Positions 35,020-43,293 of a stretch of 64,000 nt of DNA are shown piece after piece. The notes under the pieces are model-generated. The model was not told the origin of the DNA. It saw only the letters and a list, made by a program, of their open reading frames with translations, and ran no database searches. The stretch comes from Xanthobacteraceae bacterium 501b (GTDB lineage: Bacteria > Pseudomonadota > Alphaproteobacteria > Rhizobiales > Xanthobacteraceae): contig KB899087.1 of the NCBI GenBank assembly GCA_000378025.1, positions 1,488,001 to 1,552,000 of the forward strand, read 5' to 3'. The translations under genes were made by a program, and so were the position numbers. Every line of letters starts with the position of its first letter. The stretch's first letter is position 1.

Positions 35020-36205
35020 CGTGCGCCTCATCTTCGCCGCGGCAAGGCAGGCGAATGGTGAAACGACTGCCTTCGCCCGACTCCGCCGCCGCTTCGATGC
35101 TGCCGCCCAGCCGCTGGGCCAGCGTGCGGGCGATGGACAGGCCGAGCCCGGAGCCGTTCACCTTGGTGGTGATGAAGGGCTCGAATATCCGCTCGCCAAG
35201 CTCTGCCGGCAGGCCGATTCCCGTGTCGCGCACATCGACCCGAACCTTCGAGGCGCCCTCGCGCGTGGTGCGAATGTCGAGATGGCGCCGACCGACGGGC
35301 TGCGGCCCCATGGCCTGGATGGCGTTCGTCACCAGGTTGAGGATGATCTGCTGGAGAATGATCTGGTCGCCCTGCACCGGCGGCAGCTCTGGGGCCAGTT
35401 GCAGCCGGAAATCGATGGATTGCTCGCGCATAGCCGGCTCGGCAAATCCAAGAACCACCTTCACCGCAGCGTTCAGGCAGGCATCGGTCGAGGGCTGCGG
35501 TGCGCCCTTGAGAAAGGAGCGCAGGCTCTTGACCACATCGCCGGCCCGGGCGGCCTCGGCGCCGATATTGATCAGCACCTCGTCCAGTTCGCCGGCCCGC
35601 ACGGCCCGCCCGGTGAGCGAGCGGCGGGCGGCACCGGCGAAATTGACGATGGCGCCCAGCGGCTGATTGATCTCATGCGCCAGCGCCATGGCCATCTCGC
35701 CCAGCGCCGCCTGACGGTCAGCGCGCAGAAGCTCTTCCACCAGCACCTCGGTGGAGCGCTGGGTGGCCCGCCACGACGTCTCGTCGATGAAGGACAGCGC
35801 CCGCAACGCCCCCGCGCCCTCCCCCTGAATGGCGAAACGTCGGACCCGCAGATCCTGAGGCAGCTGACCGGCGGCGGTCCGTACCAGATCGATGTCCTCG
35901 ACCTGCTCCGCCGCCTCCGAGAGCAGCGCCTCGATATCGCTGGGGGCGAAAGCCAGGCGGGCGAGAACCCCCTGCACGGGACGTCCGACGAGCTGGGCGC
36001 GCGTCAACCCGAACAGCCTGGAGAATGCGGTATTGGCCGACCGTATCGTGCCGCGCCTGAAGCTGATCACGCCCTCGGGGAAATTGGCCAGCACGGCATC
36101 GACAGACTCCCCCAAAGGCAGCTTCCTGGAGCGCGCCCTGGCGACAGATTTCGACGGATGTACCGGAGACTTTGGCTCAGCATCAAATATTATCGGCGAT
36201 TTCAT
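35012..36205 (-). CDS. FixL/TtrS-like PAS sensor histidine kinase
   Basis: A 397-residue soluble kinase with one PAS domain (about 32-140: VLANFPEGVISFRRGTIRSANTAFSRLFG) and no membrane helices. The HisKA phospho-acceptor is His about 177 in ALAHEINQPLGAIVNF, followed by HATPase motifs NLVTNAIQAMG, DTGIGLP and GSGLGLSI. The heme-binding His typical of oxygen-sensing FixL is not evident, so the cue is unknown. It is divergent from gvpA with a 533-base gap. Confidence 0.86.
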   Translation of the reverse strand: MKSPIIFDAEPKSPVHPSKSVARARSRKLPLGESVDAVLANFPEGVISFRRGTIRSANTAFSRLFGLTRAQLVGRPVQGVLARLAFAPSDIEALLSEAAEQVEDIDLVRTAAGQLPQDLRVRRFAIQGEGAGALRALSFIDETSWRATQRSTEVLVEELLRADRQAALGEMAMALAHEINQPLGAIVNFAGAARRSLTGRAVRAGELDEVLINIGAEAARAGDVVKSLRSFLKGAPQPSTDACLNAAVKVVLGFAEPAMREQSIDFRLQLAPELPPVQGDQIILQQIILNLVTNAIQAMGPQPVGRRHLDIRTTREGASKVRVDVRDTGIGLPAELGERIFEPFITTKVNGSGLGLSIARTLAQRLGGSIEAAAESGEGSRFTIRLPCRGEDEAHDA

Positions 36206-36738
36206 TTCAATTTTCCCAATAAACTCTCGCCCCCGAGACCGTTTATCGCAAGACGTTTGGGCTATGAATATGATCGATCGGCTGCTTCGGTACAGCTGTA
36301 TTCGGAATTATGCAAATGATTATTTCATTTAAGCGACATGGTCACGGCCACGTCTTTCGAGCGCTGGGCGCGACTCGTCGCATCGCGAGCCCCCGGCTTT
36401 CGCCTGCCGGCATCGCGCACCGGTTGAATGACCCACCGTCGCCCCCCGATAATACCACCCCTTGATGTGGTGGGAAGCGGTTCTTGAGCAATCCAGCCGC
36501 CCCGCGCCCGGAGCACCCTCGGGTTTTCCCTAGTCCGGTGGGGGATTACCCCCTGTTGGTGCCATGTTCCTCCGCCACCATGGCGGGTTTCCATACCGCC
36601 AAGGGGGGATCATGTGCCTTTCGCTCCGGGGTGGGTCCATCGCAGTGTTGCGTCGCTCGAAGGCTCCGTCGGAGGCTCTGTCGGAGCTCGTTCGGTGACA
36701 TTCGGGAATTATCCAGCTTTCATTCTGAGGAGGTTCAA
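36206..36738. promoter_or_regulatory. Large divergent intergenic region upstream of gvpA
   Basis: 533 bases with no credible gene. It holds several symmetric sequences: ACCAC-N8-GTGGT near 36455-36473, GGGGG-ATTA-CCCCC at 36540-36553, and CCGCCA-CCA-TGGCGG at 36572-36586. These are candidate regulator sites for gvpA or for the divergent FixLJ-like pair. A strong AGGAGG (36728-36733) lies five bases before the gvpA ATG, fitting a very abundant structural protein. I could not place a convincing -35/-10 or sigma-54 promoter. Confidence 0.5.
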
Positions 36739-36951
36739 ATGGCCGTAGAGAAGATCAACGCCTCGAGCAGCCTCGCCGAAGTCGTGGATCGTATCCTCGA
36801 CAAGGGCGTGGTGGTCGATGCCTGGGTTCGCGTTTCGCTCGTTGGTATCGAGCTGCTGGCCGTCGAGGCCCGCGTGGTCGTCGCCGGCGTCGACACCTAC
36901 CTGAAGTATGCCGAGGCCGTCGGGCTCACCGCGAGCGCCCAGGCCGCGTGA
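36739..36951 (+). CDS. gvpA: Gas vesicle structural protein GvpA
   Basis: A 70-residue protein with the near-invariant GvpA core: [32 protein letters not shown], then [22 protein letters not shown]. It polymerises into the ribs of the gas vesicle shell. An ideal AGGAGG ribosome site precedes it, and strong hairpins follow it, consistent with much higher expression than downstream genes. First gene of the cluster. Confidence 0.96.
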   Translation: MAVEKINASSSLAEVVDRILDKGVVVDAWVRVSLVGIELLAVEARVVVAGVDTYLKYAEAVGLTASAQAA

Positions 36952-36962
36952 GGCCGGGCCGG

Positions 36963-37081
36963 GCGGATCGCCTGATCCGCTCAGCTCGACCTCCCGGAAC
37001 GAACCCTGCGGCACGACATGAGTCACTGCGTGCAGGGTTTGGAAGCCGGCACCGATCGGTCTGCGTGCAGACTGATCGGTG
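36963..37081 (+). terminator. Two hairpins between gvpA and the gvpC-like gene
   Basis: GCGGATC (36963-36969) / GATCCGC (36974-36980) is followed by a long near-perfect stem at 37050-37081 (CACCGATC...GATCGGTG enclosing GTCTGC/GCAGAC). There is no T-run. The pair probably acts as a partial terminator or as an RNA-stabilising element that keeps gvpA transcript in excess. The 232-base gap holds no gene. Confidence 0.6.
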
Positions 37082-37183
37082 ACTTCGGCACGTGGTCCGC
37101 CAGCCTGGATGGCTGCAGTGCCCTTTCGGGCATCCAGCGGCGACGTCAAGAACCCCGTCAACTTGGGCAAGGAGCATCCGAGC

Positions 37184-38047
37184 ATGTCTTTGGCCGGCCA
37201 GATTTCGAACACCGTCGCGACCCTTGCCTCCACGCGCGAGGCGCGCCACGGGGCGCTTGGTCGCATCCGCAAGGATACTGCCCGTCATCTCAGCGATGCG
37301 CAGGCTTCCCGGCGCCGAATGGCTTCGGAGCAGCAGCATCGCCTCGGCGAGGCATTGCGCACTATCAAGCTTGGAACCGCGATCCTCCTCGGCGAGGCGG
37401 ATGAGCGGATCGATCGTTACCGCAAGGAGCGCGTCCAGCAGGCCGCCCGCCTCGACCGCGCGCTCGCCGAGGGCTTGGCGTCCCTGCGCGGCAACACCCG
37501 CAAATGGCTCGGCACGCAATCGGCGGCGCGGAGTACGGAAGCCGCCAGGTCGCTTCGCCAGCGACAGCAGGACCGCAAGGACCTCGGCACGACGGTGCAG
37601 GAATTGACGGCGGACAACCTCGCCTTCCTTGCCGCGCTGACCAAGGACCGGCAGCAGGCCGCCAGCCTGTGGCATGGGCGCGCGACGTCGGTTTCCAAGA
37701 CCCCGTCGGCTTCAAAGACCCACGCCAGCGCGCCGGTCGCCAAGGCCGAACCTGCCAAATCGGAACCTGCCAAATCGGAGCCTGCCACGCCCGAGCCGGT
37801 CAAGGCAGCGGCGGTCGAGGAGCCGGCCAAGCTCGCTCCCGCCCCGGTGGAAGCCGCGCCCGCCGAACCGACCAAGGTGGAAGTCGCCAAGGTCGAGCCG
37901 GCCAAGACCGAGTCCGCGAAGCCGGAAGCGTTCAAGGCCGACGCGCCCGACAGCGCGGCCGCCAAGCCCGCCACGACCATGGCCGACAACAAGCCCACCG
38001 GCTCCAAGCCGGCAGGCGACAAGATGTCGTCCGGAAAGTCCGCGTGA
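37184..38047 (+). CDS. gvpC: GvpC-like coiled-coil gas vesicle protein with low-complexity tail
   Basis: About 287 residues from the ATG at 37184 (AAGGAG upstream). Residues 1-165 are highly helical and charged with loose repeats about 36 residues apart (RLGEALRTIKLG near 53, RLDRALAEGLAS near 89), compatible with a GvpC-type shell-strengthening protein. Residues 170-287 are Pro/Ala/Lys/Glu-rich with repeated AK-x-EPAK-like units. The call rests on position after gvpA and before gvpN and on overall character; sequence similarity to cyanobacterial GvpC is weak by eye. The tail is unusual. Confidence 0.65.
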   Translation: MSLAGQISNTVATLASTREARHGALGRIRKDTARHLSDAQASRRRMASEQQHRLGEALRTIKLGTAILLGEADERIDRYRKERVQQAARLDRALAEGLASLRGNTRKWLGTQSAARSTEAARSLRQRQQDRKDLGTTVQELTADNLAFLAALTKDRQQAASLWHGRATSVSKTPSASKTHASAPVAKAEPAKSEPAKSEPATPEPVKAAAVEEPAKLAPAPVEAAPAEPTKVEVAKVEPAKTESAKPEAFKADAPDSAAAKPATTMADNKPTGSKPAGDKMSSGKSA

Positions 38048-38074
38048 CTTTCGACGACGTCTCCATCGACCACG

Positions 38075-38103
38075 AGCGCCGGCGTCTTCGCTACGCCGGC
38101 GCT
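38075..38103 (+). terminator. Hairpin between gvpC-like gene and gvpN
   Basis: A perfect 11-base inverted repeat, AGCGCCGGCGT (38075-38085) and ACGCCGGCGCT (38093-38103), with a 7-base loop and no T-run. Probably attenuates or protects the transcript. Confidence 0.55.
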
Positions 38104-38152
38104 TGGCAGCTAGCGGCAACCACGTGTTCGGGCAACGACGAGGAGTTTCGGC

Positions 38153-39223
38153 ATGACCAGTGAGGCCGCATCAAAGGACCCGATTTCGGTTCTGTCCGGG
38201 TTTGGCAGCGGATCGTCGACGAGCGCGTCGAAGACCGGCGGGCGTTCCGCCCCGTCCGCGCTGACACCGCGTCCGCGCACCGGCTTTGTCGAAACCGAGC
38301 AGGTCCGCGACCTGACGCGGCGTGGTCTCGGTTTCCTCCATGCTGGCTACCCCCTGCATTTCCGGGGCCCGGCGGGAACCGGCAAGACCACGCTGGCACT
38401 GCATGTGGCGGCGCAACTCGGACGGCCGGTCATCATCATTACCGGCGACAATGAACTGGGCACGGCCGACCTCGTCGGCTCGCAGCGCGGTTATCATTAT
38501 CGCAAGGTGGTGGACCAGTTCATCCACAACGTCACCAAGCTGGAAGAAACCGCCAACCAGCACTGGACCGACCATCGGCTGACCACGGCCTGCCGCGAGG
38601 GCTTTACCCTCGTCTATGACGAGTTCACCCGTTCCCGGCCCGAGACGCACAATGTGCTGCTCGGCGTGTTCGAGGAGAGGATGCTGTTCCTGCCGGCGCA
38701 GGCGCGCGAGGAATGCTACATCAAGGTCCATCCTGAATTCCGGGCGATCTTCACCAGCAACCCGCAGGAATATGCCGGCGTTCATGCCAGCCAGGACGCT
38801 CTCGCCGACCGGCTCGCCACCATCGACGTCGACTATCCCGACCGGGCGATGGAACTGGCGGTGGCGTCCGCCCGTACTGGCATGCCGGAAGCCAGCGCCG
38901 CGCGGATCATCGATCTGGTGCGGGCCTTCCGCGCTTCCGGCGACTACCAGCAGACCCCGACCATGCGCGCCAGCCTGATGATCGCCCGCGTGGCGGCGCA
39001 GGAAGGCCTAGAGGTGTCGGTCGACGATCCGCGCTTCGTGCAGCTGTGTTCCGATGCGCTGGAATCGCGGATCTTCTCCGGTCAGCGCGCCGAGGCTGTC
39101 GCTCGCGAACAGCGTCGCGCGGCGCTTTACGCGCTCATCGAAACCCATTGCCCGTCGGCAGCCAAGCCGCGCGCGCGCCGCGCCGCCGGCGGCCGCCCCG
39201 GAGTGGAGGGTGCGCTGCCATGA
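38153..39223 (+). CDS. gvpN: Gas vesicle ATPase GvpN
   Basis: A 356-residue MoxR-type AAA+ protein. Walker A is GPAGTGKTT at about 72-80, followed by GDNELGTADLVGSQRGY, the Walker B-like TLVYDEFTRSRPE and the sensor segment AIFTSNPQEYAGVH. Typical GvpN. It is needed for vesicles to grow to full size. The first 45 residues are Ser/Lys-rich and variable. The stop overlaps the next gene's start (ATGA). Confidence 0.95.
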   Translation: MTSEAASKDPISVLSGFGSGSSTSASKTGGRSAPSALTPRPRTGFVETEQVRDLTRRGLGFLHAGYPLHFRGPAGTGKTTLALHVAAQLGRPVIIITGDNELGTADLVGSQRGYHYRKVVDQFIHNVTKLEETANQHWTDHRLTTACREGFTLVYDEFTRSRPETHNVLLGVFEERMLFLPAQAREECYIKVHPEFRAIFTSNPQEYAGVHASQDALADRLATIDVDYPDRAMELAVASARTGMPEASAARIIDLVRAFRASGDYQQTPTMRASLMIARVAAQEGLEVSVDDPRFVQLCSDALESRIFSGQRAEAVAREQRRAALYALIETHCPSAAKPRARRAAGGRPGVEGALP

Positions 39224-39573
39224 GCACCGACAGCAAGACGGCGCGCACGCGAGGGCTGCGGGACGTCGCCACGGTGCAGACCCGGCTTACCCGCGCCACA
39301 CCTTCCAATCGCACGCAGGCGGTCAGCCGCTTCGCGCGGCTGGAGAATGAACGCACCCGCCTCCTGCGCGAGTTGGAGGCGTGGAACGCCCGACGGACGG
39401 AAGCGGAGCGGATGCTGGCCAAGGTCGACGAGGAACTCGCCACGATGCGGGCGATACTTCTCGATGCCCCCGCCTCGCCGCCGCGCGAGGCCCCGGCACC
39501 GCGCCGGCGGCGGGAACGCGACGAACCCGCCGCCGCGCCGACCACCCATTCACACGCACTCATCGAATACTAG
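39220..39573 (+). CDS. Gas vesicle cluster coiled-coil protein (GvpV position)
   Basis: A 117-residue basic protein. A coiled coil spans about 35-80 (FARLENERTRLLRELEAWNARRTEAERMLAKVDEEL is the visible stretch). The tail is Pro/Arg/Ala-rich. It follows gvpN with a 4-base overlap, the place where Serratia-type clusters carry gvpV, but I cannot confirm homology by sequence. Possibly an assembly or shell-binding protein. Confidence 0.6.
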   Translation: MSTDSKTARTRGLRDVATVQTRLTRATPSNRTQAVSRFARLENERTRLLRELEAWNARRTEAERMLAKVDEELATMRAILLDAPASPPREAPAPRRRRERDEPAAAPTTHSHALIEY

Positions 39574-39603
39574 ACCTCCAGTTCCGCGAAGGGGATTGGC
39601 ACC

Positions 39604-40167
39604 ATGACCCGCAAGGACGACACCAAGGACAAGGACGAGGGCCCCCGCAAGAAGGCGGGCGCCCGGCCGGACAGCGACCCGAAAGCCGAGGCCATGGCCG
39701 ATCTCGGCGCCGCGTTTCGCGGCCTTGGCGGGCTGGTCGAGATGCTTGGCTCGCTGGTGGAGAAGGCCGAGGACGTGCAGCGCGAGGGCGAGTTCAAGGT
39801 CAAGGGTCTCGGCGACCAGGCCCGGGGCGTCTATGGCTTCAGCCTGCGCACGGGCATTGGCGGCGTGCCGCAGGTCCGGCGTTTCGGCAACATCAATCCC
39901 ACCGCCAAGGGCCCGGCGGTCGACGATGTGCGTGAGCCGCTGGTCGATGTGTTCGACGAGGACGATGAAGTGATCGTCACCGCCGAGATCCCCGGCGTGG
40001 CAGAAAGCGAAATATCGCTCTCGCTGGAGGAGAACCGCCTCTCCCTCTCCACCACGGGCCGCCACCTCTACGCCAAGACGGTGACGCTGCCGGGCACGAT
40101 CGACCCGGCCTCGCTGGAGCGCAGCCATCGCAACGGCATCCTTCAGGTCAAGCTGCGAAAGGTCTGA
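39604..40167 (+). CDS. gvpH: GvpH, Hsp20-like gas vesicle protein
   Basis: A 187-residue protein. The N-terminal 100 residues are charged and contain an amphipathic segment (LGAAFRGLGGLVEMLGSLVEKAEDV). The C-terminal 80 residues are an alpha-crystallin/Hsp20 domain: PLVDVFDEDDEVIVTAEIPGVAESEISLSL and HRNGILQVKLRKV. GvpH is a small chaperone associated with vesicle formation. It lies 30 bases after the coiled-coil gene. Confidence 0.88.
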   Translation: MTRKDDTKDKDEGPRKKAGARPDSDPKAEAMADLGAAFRGLGGLVEMLGSLVEKAEDVQREGEFKVKGLGDQARGVYGFSLRTGIGGVPQVRRFGNINPTAKGPAVDDVREPLVDVFDEDDEVIVTAEIPGVAESEISLSLEENRLSLSTTGRHLYAKTVTLPGTIDPASLERSHRNGILQVKLRKV

Positions 40168-40171
40168 CCCG

Positions 40172-41188
40172 ATGACCGGCATGGCGGAGGGAGTCGGCGC
40201 GTTCAACGTCGGTGCGGCCCAGGTCCGGGTTGTGACCGACTGCGCGGCCGACATCTCGGCCATCGTGCAGGCGGAAGAGCGCGTCGTGCGCAAGCTGGTG
40301 GACCAGGGCGTTTGGCCACACGAGACTGTGACGCTGTTCGTCCTCGACGATCTGGCACCCCTGGTCGGCCAGCTGGCCCGCACCCACCGGCTGCTGGCGG
40401 ATGATCTCGTGCGCCTGCCCCAGCGTCCCATGGTCAATCTCTACGATCCACGCCACGCCATGGAGTGCTTCGTCTTCGTCAACCGTCACATCATGGAGGC
40501 AGAGGGCTTCTGGGGCGACGGCCTCGCCGCAGAGGCCCTGCTCGCGCATGAGCACGCGCACCCGCTGTCGGAAGCACCGGCAACAACGGCCGCACGCGCC
40601 CTGCAGGTGGAAGCGGACGGCCCGGCCGCGCTCGCCCCCCTCGCCGCCGAACTCGGGCGCACGCTCTCCACCGGCGCGGTGACGGAGTTGCTCGCCAATG
40701 CCTATTGCATCGCCCATGGCTTCGCCGACGCCCTGCGCCATCTCGACCGCACCACCCTGGCGCGGGCGGTGAACAACTTGGCCCAGCGCGACGAGCTGGA
40801 GCGCCGCGCCGGCGCGGCGGTGGCGGCTGGCACACTGCCTACCGAACATCTGCGTCCCTTGCTGCGGCTCGCCGATGCGCAGATCGCCCTGCCCTTCGCG
40901 CTGGAAGTGGTTCCGTTTGTCCAGGCGGGTCGGTCCGCCGAGGCCGCCGAACTGGAGGCGCTGCTGGTCGAGGGGCTGATGCCGCGCATGGCGGCCGAGG
41001 TAGCGGGCATCTACCGCGACCTGCGTGAGTGCTTCCTTCACCTGCGGCCGGAATGGGGGGCCGAGGCGATCGCCGCCTGGTGCACGCGCATTCTCCGGCG
41101 CCTCTCCGATTTTCTCTCCGCTGGCGGCGAGCGCCTCAGCCTGCGCCTGGCCGGGTCGCCGCCCCCCAATGCTGAAGGCCTGCCATGA
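40172..41188 (+). CDS. Gas-vesicle-cluster protein with HEHAH zincin motif, putative metallopeptidase
   Basis: A 338-residue protein with no signal peptide. An HExxH motif reads HEHAH at residues 126-130 in ALLAHEHAHPLSEAP. A Glu at about 172 in AVTELLANAYCIAHGF, 42 residues on, could be the third zinc ligand, as in gluzincins. The rest is mostly helical and I do not recognise a known Gvp family. It begins 4 bases after gvpH, and its stop overlaps the gvpF start (ATGA), so it is coupled to vesicle production. A role in processing or turnover of Gvp proteins is inferred. Confidence 0.65.
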   Translation: MTGMAEGVGAFNVGAAQVRVVTDCAADISAIVQAEERVVRKLVDQGVWPHETVTLFVLDDLAPLVGQLARTHRLLADDLVRLPQRPMVNLYDPRHAMECFVFVNRHIMEAEGFWGDGLAAEALLAHEHAHPLSEAPATTAARALQVEADGPAALAPLAAELGRTLSTGAVTELLANAYCIAHGFADALRHLDRTTLARAVNNLAQRDELERRAGAAVAAGTLPTEHLRPLLRLADAQIALPFALEVVPFVQAGRSAEAAELEALLVEGLMPRMAAEVAGIYRDLRECFLHLRPEWGAEAIAAWCTRILRRLSDFLSAGGERLSLRLAGSPPPNAEGLP

Positions 41189-41985
41189 GCGCCACAATCA
41201 CCGCCCCCGGCACCGCCAACGCCGAGGTCAACGCAGCGGCCGAAGGCAAGTATCTCTACGGCATCATCGAGGCACCGGCCCCCGCCACCTTCGACGTCCC
41301 GGCGATCGGTGGGCGGGGCGACGAGGTGCACACAATCACGCTCGGACGGCTCGCGGCGGTGGTGAGCAATTCGCCCCGCATCGACTACGACAACAGCCGC
41401 CGCAACATGCTGGCCCACACGAAGGTGCTGGAAGCGGTGATGGCGCGCCACACGCTGCTGCCGGTGTGCTTCGGCACGGTCGGCTCGGACGCCGAGGTCA
41501 TCGTCGAGAAGATCCTGCGCGAGCGCCGTGACGAACTCGCCGGCCTGTTGGGCCAGATGCACGGGCGGATGGAGCTCGGGCTCAAGGCGTCCTGGCGCGA
41601 AGAGGTCATCTTCGAGGAGGTGCTGGCGGAGAACCCGGCCATCCGCAAGCTGCGCGATTCACTGGTCGGCCGCTCGCCGGACAAGAGCCATTACGAGCGC
41701 ATCCAGCTCGGCGAGCTGATCGGCCAGGCGCTGCAGCGCAAGCGCCAGGACGATGAGGAGCGCATCCTGGAGCGGGTGCGCCCCTTCGTGCACAAGACAC
41801 GGCTCAACAAGGTCATCGGCGACCGCATGGTGATCAACGCCGCGTTCCTCGTGGATGCGGCCGTCGAATCCCGGCTCGATGCCAGCATTCGCGCCATGGA
41901 TGAAGAATGGGGCGGGAGGCTGACCTTCAAATATGTCGGCCCGGTGCCGCCCTACAACTTCGTCACCATCACCATTCACTGGTAG
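41185..41985 (+). CDS. gvpF: Gas vesicle protein GvpF (GvpF/L family, copy 1)
   Basis: A 266-residue GvpF/L family protein. It shows KYLYGIIEAPAP, the HTKVLEAVMARHTLLPVCFGTV block, and the C-terminal TFKYVGPVPPYNFVTI that ends the family domain. GvpF is a minor component that binds GvpA and is thought to help nucleate or guide assembly. It starts inside the stop of the HEHAH protein gene and is followed by gvpG after 11 bases. Confidence 0.93.
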   Translation: MSATITAPGTANAEVNAAAEGKYLYGIIEAPAPATFDVPAIGGRGDEVHTITLGRLAAVVSNSPRIDYDNSRRNMLAHTKVLEAVMARHTLLPVCFGTVGSDAEVIVEKILRERRDELAGLLGQMHGRMELGLKASWREEVIFEEVLAENPAIRKLRDSLVGRSPDKSHYERIQLGELIGQALQRKRQDDEERILERVRPFVHKTRLNKVIGDRMVINAAFLVDAAVESRLDASIRAMDEEWGGRLTFKYVGPVPPYNFVTITIHW

Positions 41986-41996
41986 GAGGAGGCACC

Positions 41997-42248
41997 ATGA
42001 GCATGCTGACAGATGTCGTCTTCGCGCCAGCCGTGGGTCCCCTCAAGGGTGTGCTTTGGCTGGCCCGCATCATCGCCGAGCAGGCCGAGCGAACGCTTTA
42101 CGACGAGGGCGTCATCCGCGCCGCACTGTTGGATCTGGAGCAGCAGCTTGAGGCGGGCGAGATCGACGAGGACGCCTATGAGACGCAGGAAACGGTTCTG
42201 CTGGAGCGCTTGAAAATCGCCCGCGAACGCATGCGCAGCGGCCTCTAG
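41997..42248 (+). CDS. gvpG: Gas vesicle protein GvpG
   Basis: An 83-residue protein with the GvpG pattern: an N-terminal hydrophobic stretch (VVFAPAVGPLKGVLWLARIIAEQA) and a charged helical C-terminus (LEQQLEAGEIDEDAYETQE). Essential minor assembly protein in other systems. A strong AGGAGGAGG ribosome site precedes it. Confidence 0.92.
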   Translation: MSMLTDVVFAPAVGPLKGVLWLARIIAEQAERTLYDEGVIRAALLDLEQQLEAGEIDEDAYETQETVLLERLKIARERMRSGL

Positions 42249-42260
42249 CGAAACCGGCGA

Positions 42261-42286
42261 CTGAGCGGAGCCCCGGCTTCGCTCAG
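42261..42286 (+). other. Hairpin between gvpG and gvpO
   Basis: CTGAGCGGAGCC (42261-42272) pairs with the sequence to 42286 (GGCTTCGCTCAG), a 12-base stem with one wobble. It has no T-run. Likely transcript processing or partial termination within the cluster. Confidence 0.5.
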
Positions 42287-42354
42287 CACGCGGACAATCC
42301 TCGGCACAGGTGAAAGGCCCCACGGCACGGCCGCGCGGAGCCAGGAGACTAGGC

Positions 42355-42618
42355 ATGGCAACGACACTGGAACTGATCCGCAATGTGAAGACACAGGTGC
42401 AGGAACTGACGGGTTTCTCTGCAGACAGCGTTTCCGAATTCAATGCCACCGACGGCGGGTGGGAAATGACCGTCAATCTGCTGGAGCTGAAGCGCATCCC
42501 GTCTTCGACCGACCTGCTGGCGGCCTATCGCATCACGCTCGATCCCGTCGGCAATGTCACCAGCTATCACCGCACGCGCCGCTATCTGCGCGACCAGGTG
42601 ATGGAGGACGCACCGTGA
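42355..42618 (+). CDS. gvpO: Gas vesicle protein GvpO
   Basis: An 87-residue GvpO family protein with the diagnostic block GWEMTVNLLELKRIPSSTDLLA followed by YRITLDPVGNVTSYHRTRRYLRDQ. GvpO is a minor protein required for vesicle formation in haloarchaea. AGGAG eight bases upstream supports the start at 42355. The stop overlaps the next start (GTGA). Confidence 0.9.
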   Translation: MATTLELIRNVKTQVQELTGFSADSVSEFNATDGGWEMTVNLLELKRIPSSTDLLAAYRITLDPVGNVTSYHRTRRYLRDQVMEDAP

Positions 42619-42884
42619 GCGCAGCGGCGCGCATCGTCGGTCCTGCCGGCATCTTCGCGCCGCGGGAGGCCGAGATGCGCCGCCACACCGAGGCCCTCAC
42701 CCCTGCGTCCGGCGCTTCGGCGCGGGCGGGGTTGGCGCGCCAGCTGCAAAGCGTGGCGGAGGCTCTTCTCGGCTACGCCGGCCAGCGGCTGGGCAACGTC
42801 AATGACCGCCTATGCCAGCACGTTTCGCGCCTGCGGGAGAACGCCGCCGGTCTCATCCGGCGCGCGGCACGGCTGGCGTCCTGA
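42615..42884 (+). CDS. Small helical gas-vesicle-cluster protein of unknown function
   Basis: An 89-residue protein from GTG 42615, overlapping the gvpO stop. Mostly Ala/Leu/Arg-rich helix (RAGLARQLQSVAEALLGYAG, then HVSRLRENAAGLIRRAARLAS). No recognised family, no signal peptide. Position and coupling imply a cluster-specific role. Confidence 0.5.
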   Translation: MSAAARIVGPAGIFAPREAEMRRHTEALTPASGASARAGLARQLQSVAEALLGYAGQRLGNVNDRLCQHVSRLRENAAGLIRRAARLAS

Positions 42885-42930
42885 AATACGCCATGCGCCG
42901 CTGCGGCGTGTGGAAGCGGAGTGGACCGAG

Positions 42931-43293
42931 ATGAACGAACAGCGGATGGAGCATTCCCTTCAGGCCGTGGGGCTGGCGGACATTCTCGAGCGCGTGCTGG
43001 ACAAGGGCATCGTGATCGCCGGCGACATCACCATTTCGCTGGTCGAGGTGGAACTGCTGAACATACGCCTGCGCCTCGTGGTGGCGTCGGTCGACAGGGC
43101 GATGTCGATGGGCATCAACTGGTGGCAGAGCGACCCTCACCTCAATTCCCATGCCCGGGAACTGGCGGATGAAAACAAGCTGCTGCGCGAGCGGCTGGAT
43201 CGGCTGGAGGCGGCCGTCGTCCCGCCCGTGCTGCCTGCGGACGCGGCACGGGAACCATCCCTCACCGGCGAGGAGGCGTGTCATGGTGGATGA
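42931..43293 (+). CDS. gvpJ: GvpJ-like minor structural protein (GvpA family)
   Basis: A 120-residue GvpA/J/M/S family protein. The GvpA-like core is GLADILERVLDKGIVIAGDITISLVEVELLNIRLRL (seen in parts), then INWWQSDPH, typical of GvpJ. A C-terminal charged extension of about 45 residues (LADENKLLRERLDRLEAAV) is likely coiled coil. It is thought to cap or shape vesicle tips. Its end overlaps the AAA ATPase start. Confidence 0.88.
   Translation: MNEQRMEHSLQAVGLADILERVLDKGIVIAGDITISLVEVELLNIRLRLVVASVDRAMSMGINWWQSDPHLNSHARELADENKLLRERLDRLEAAVVPPVLPADAAREPSLTGEEACHGG

Noticed and set aside
36325-36594. 89-codon minus-strand frame upstream of gvpA
   Set aside because: Gly/Arg-rich, no ribosome site or family resemblance, and it covers the palindrome-rich regulatory region.
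36500-36738. Sigma-54 promoter before gvpA
   Set aside because: A TGGCAC occurs on the reverse strand but there is no TTGC element at the right spacing.
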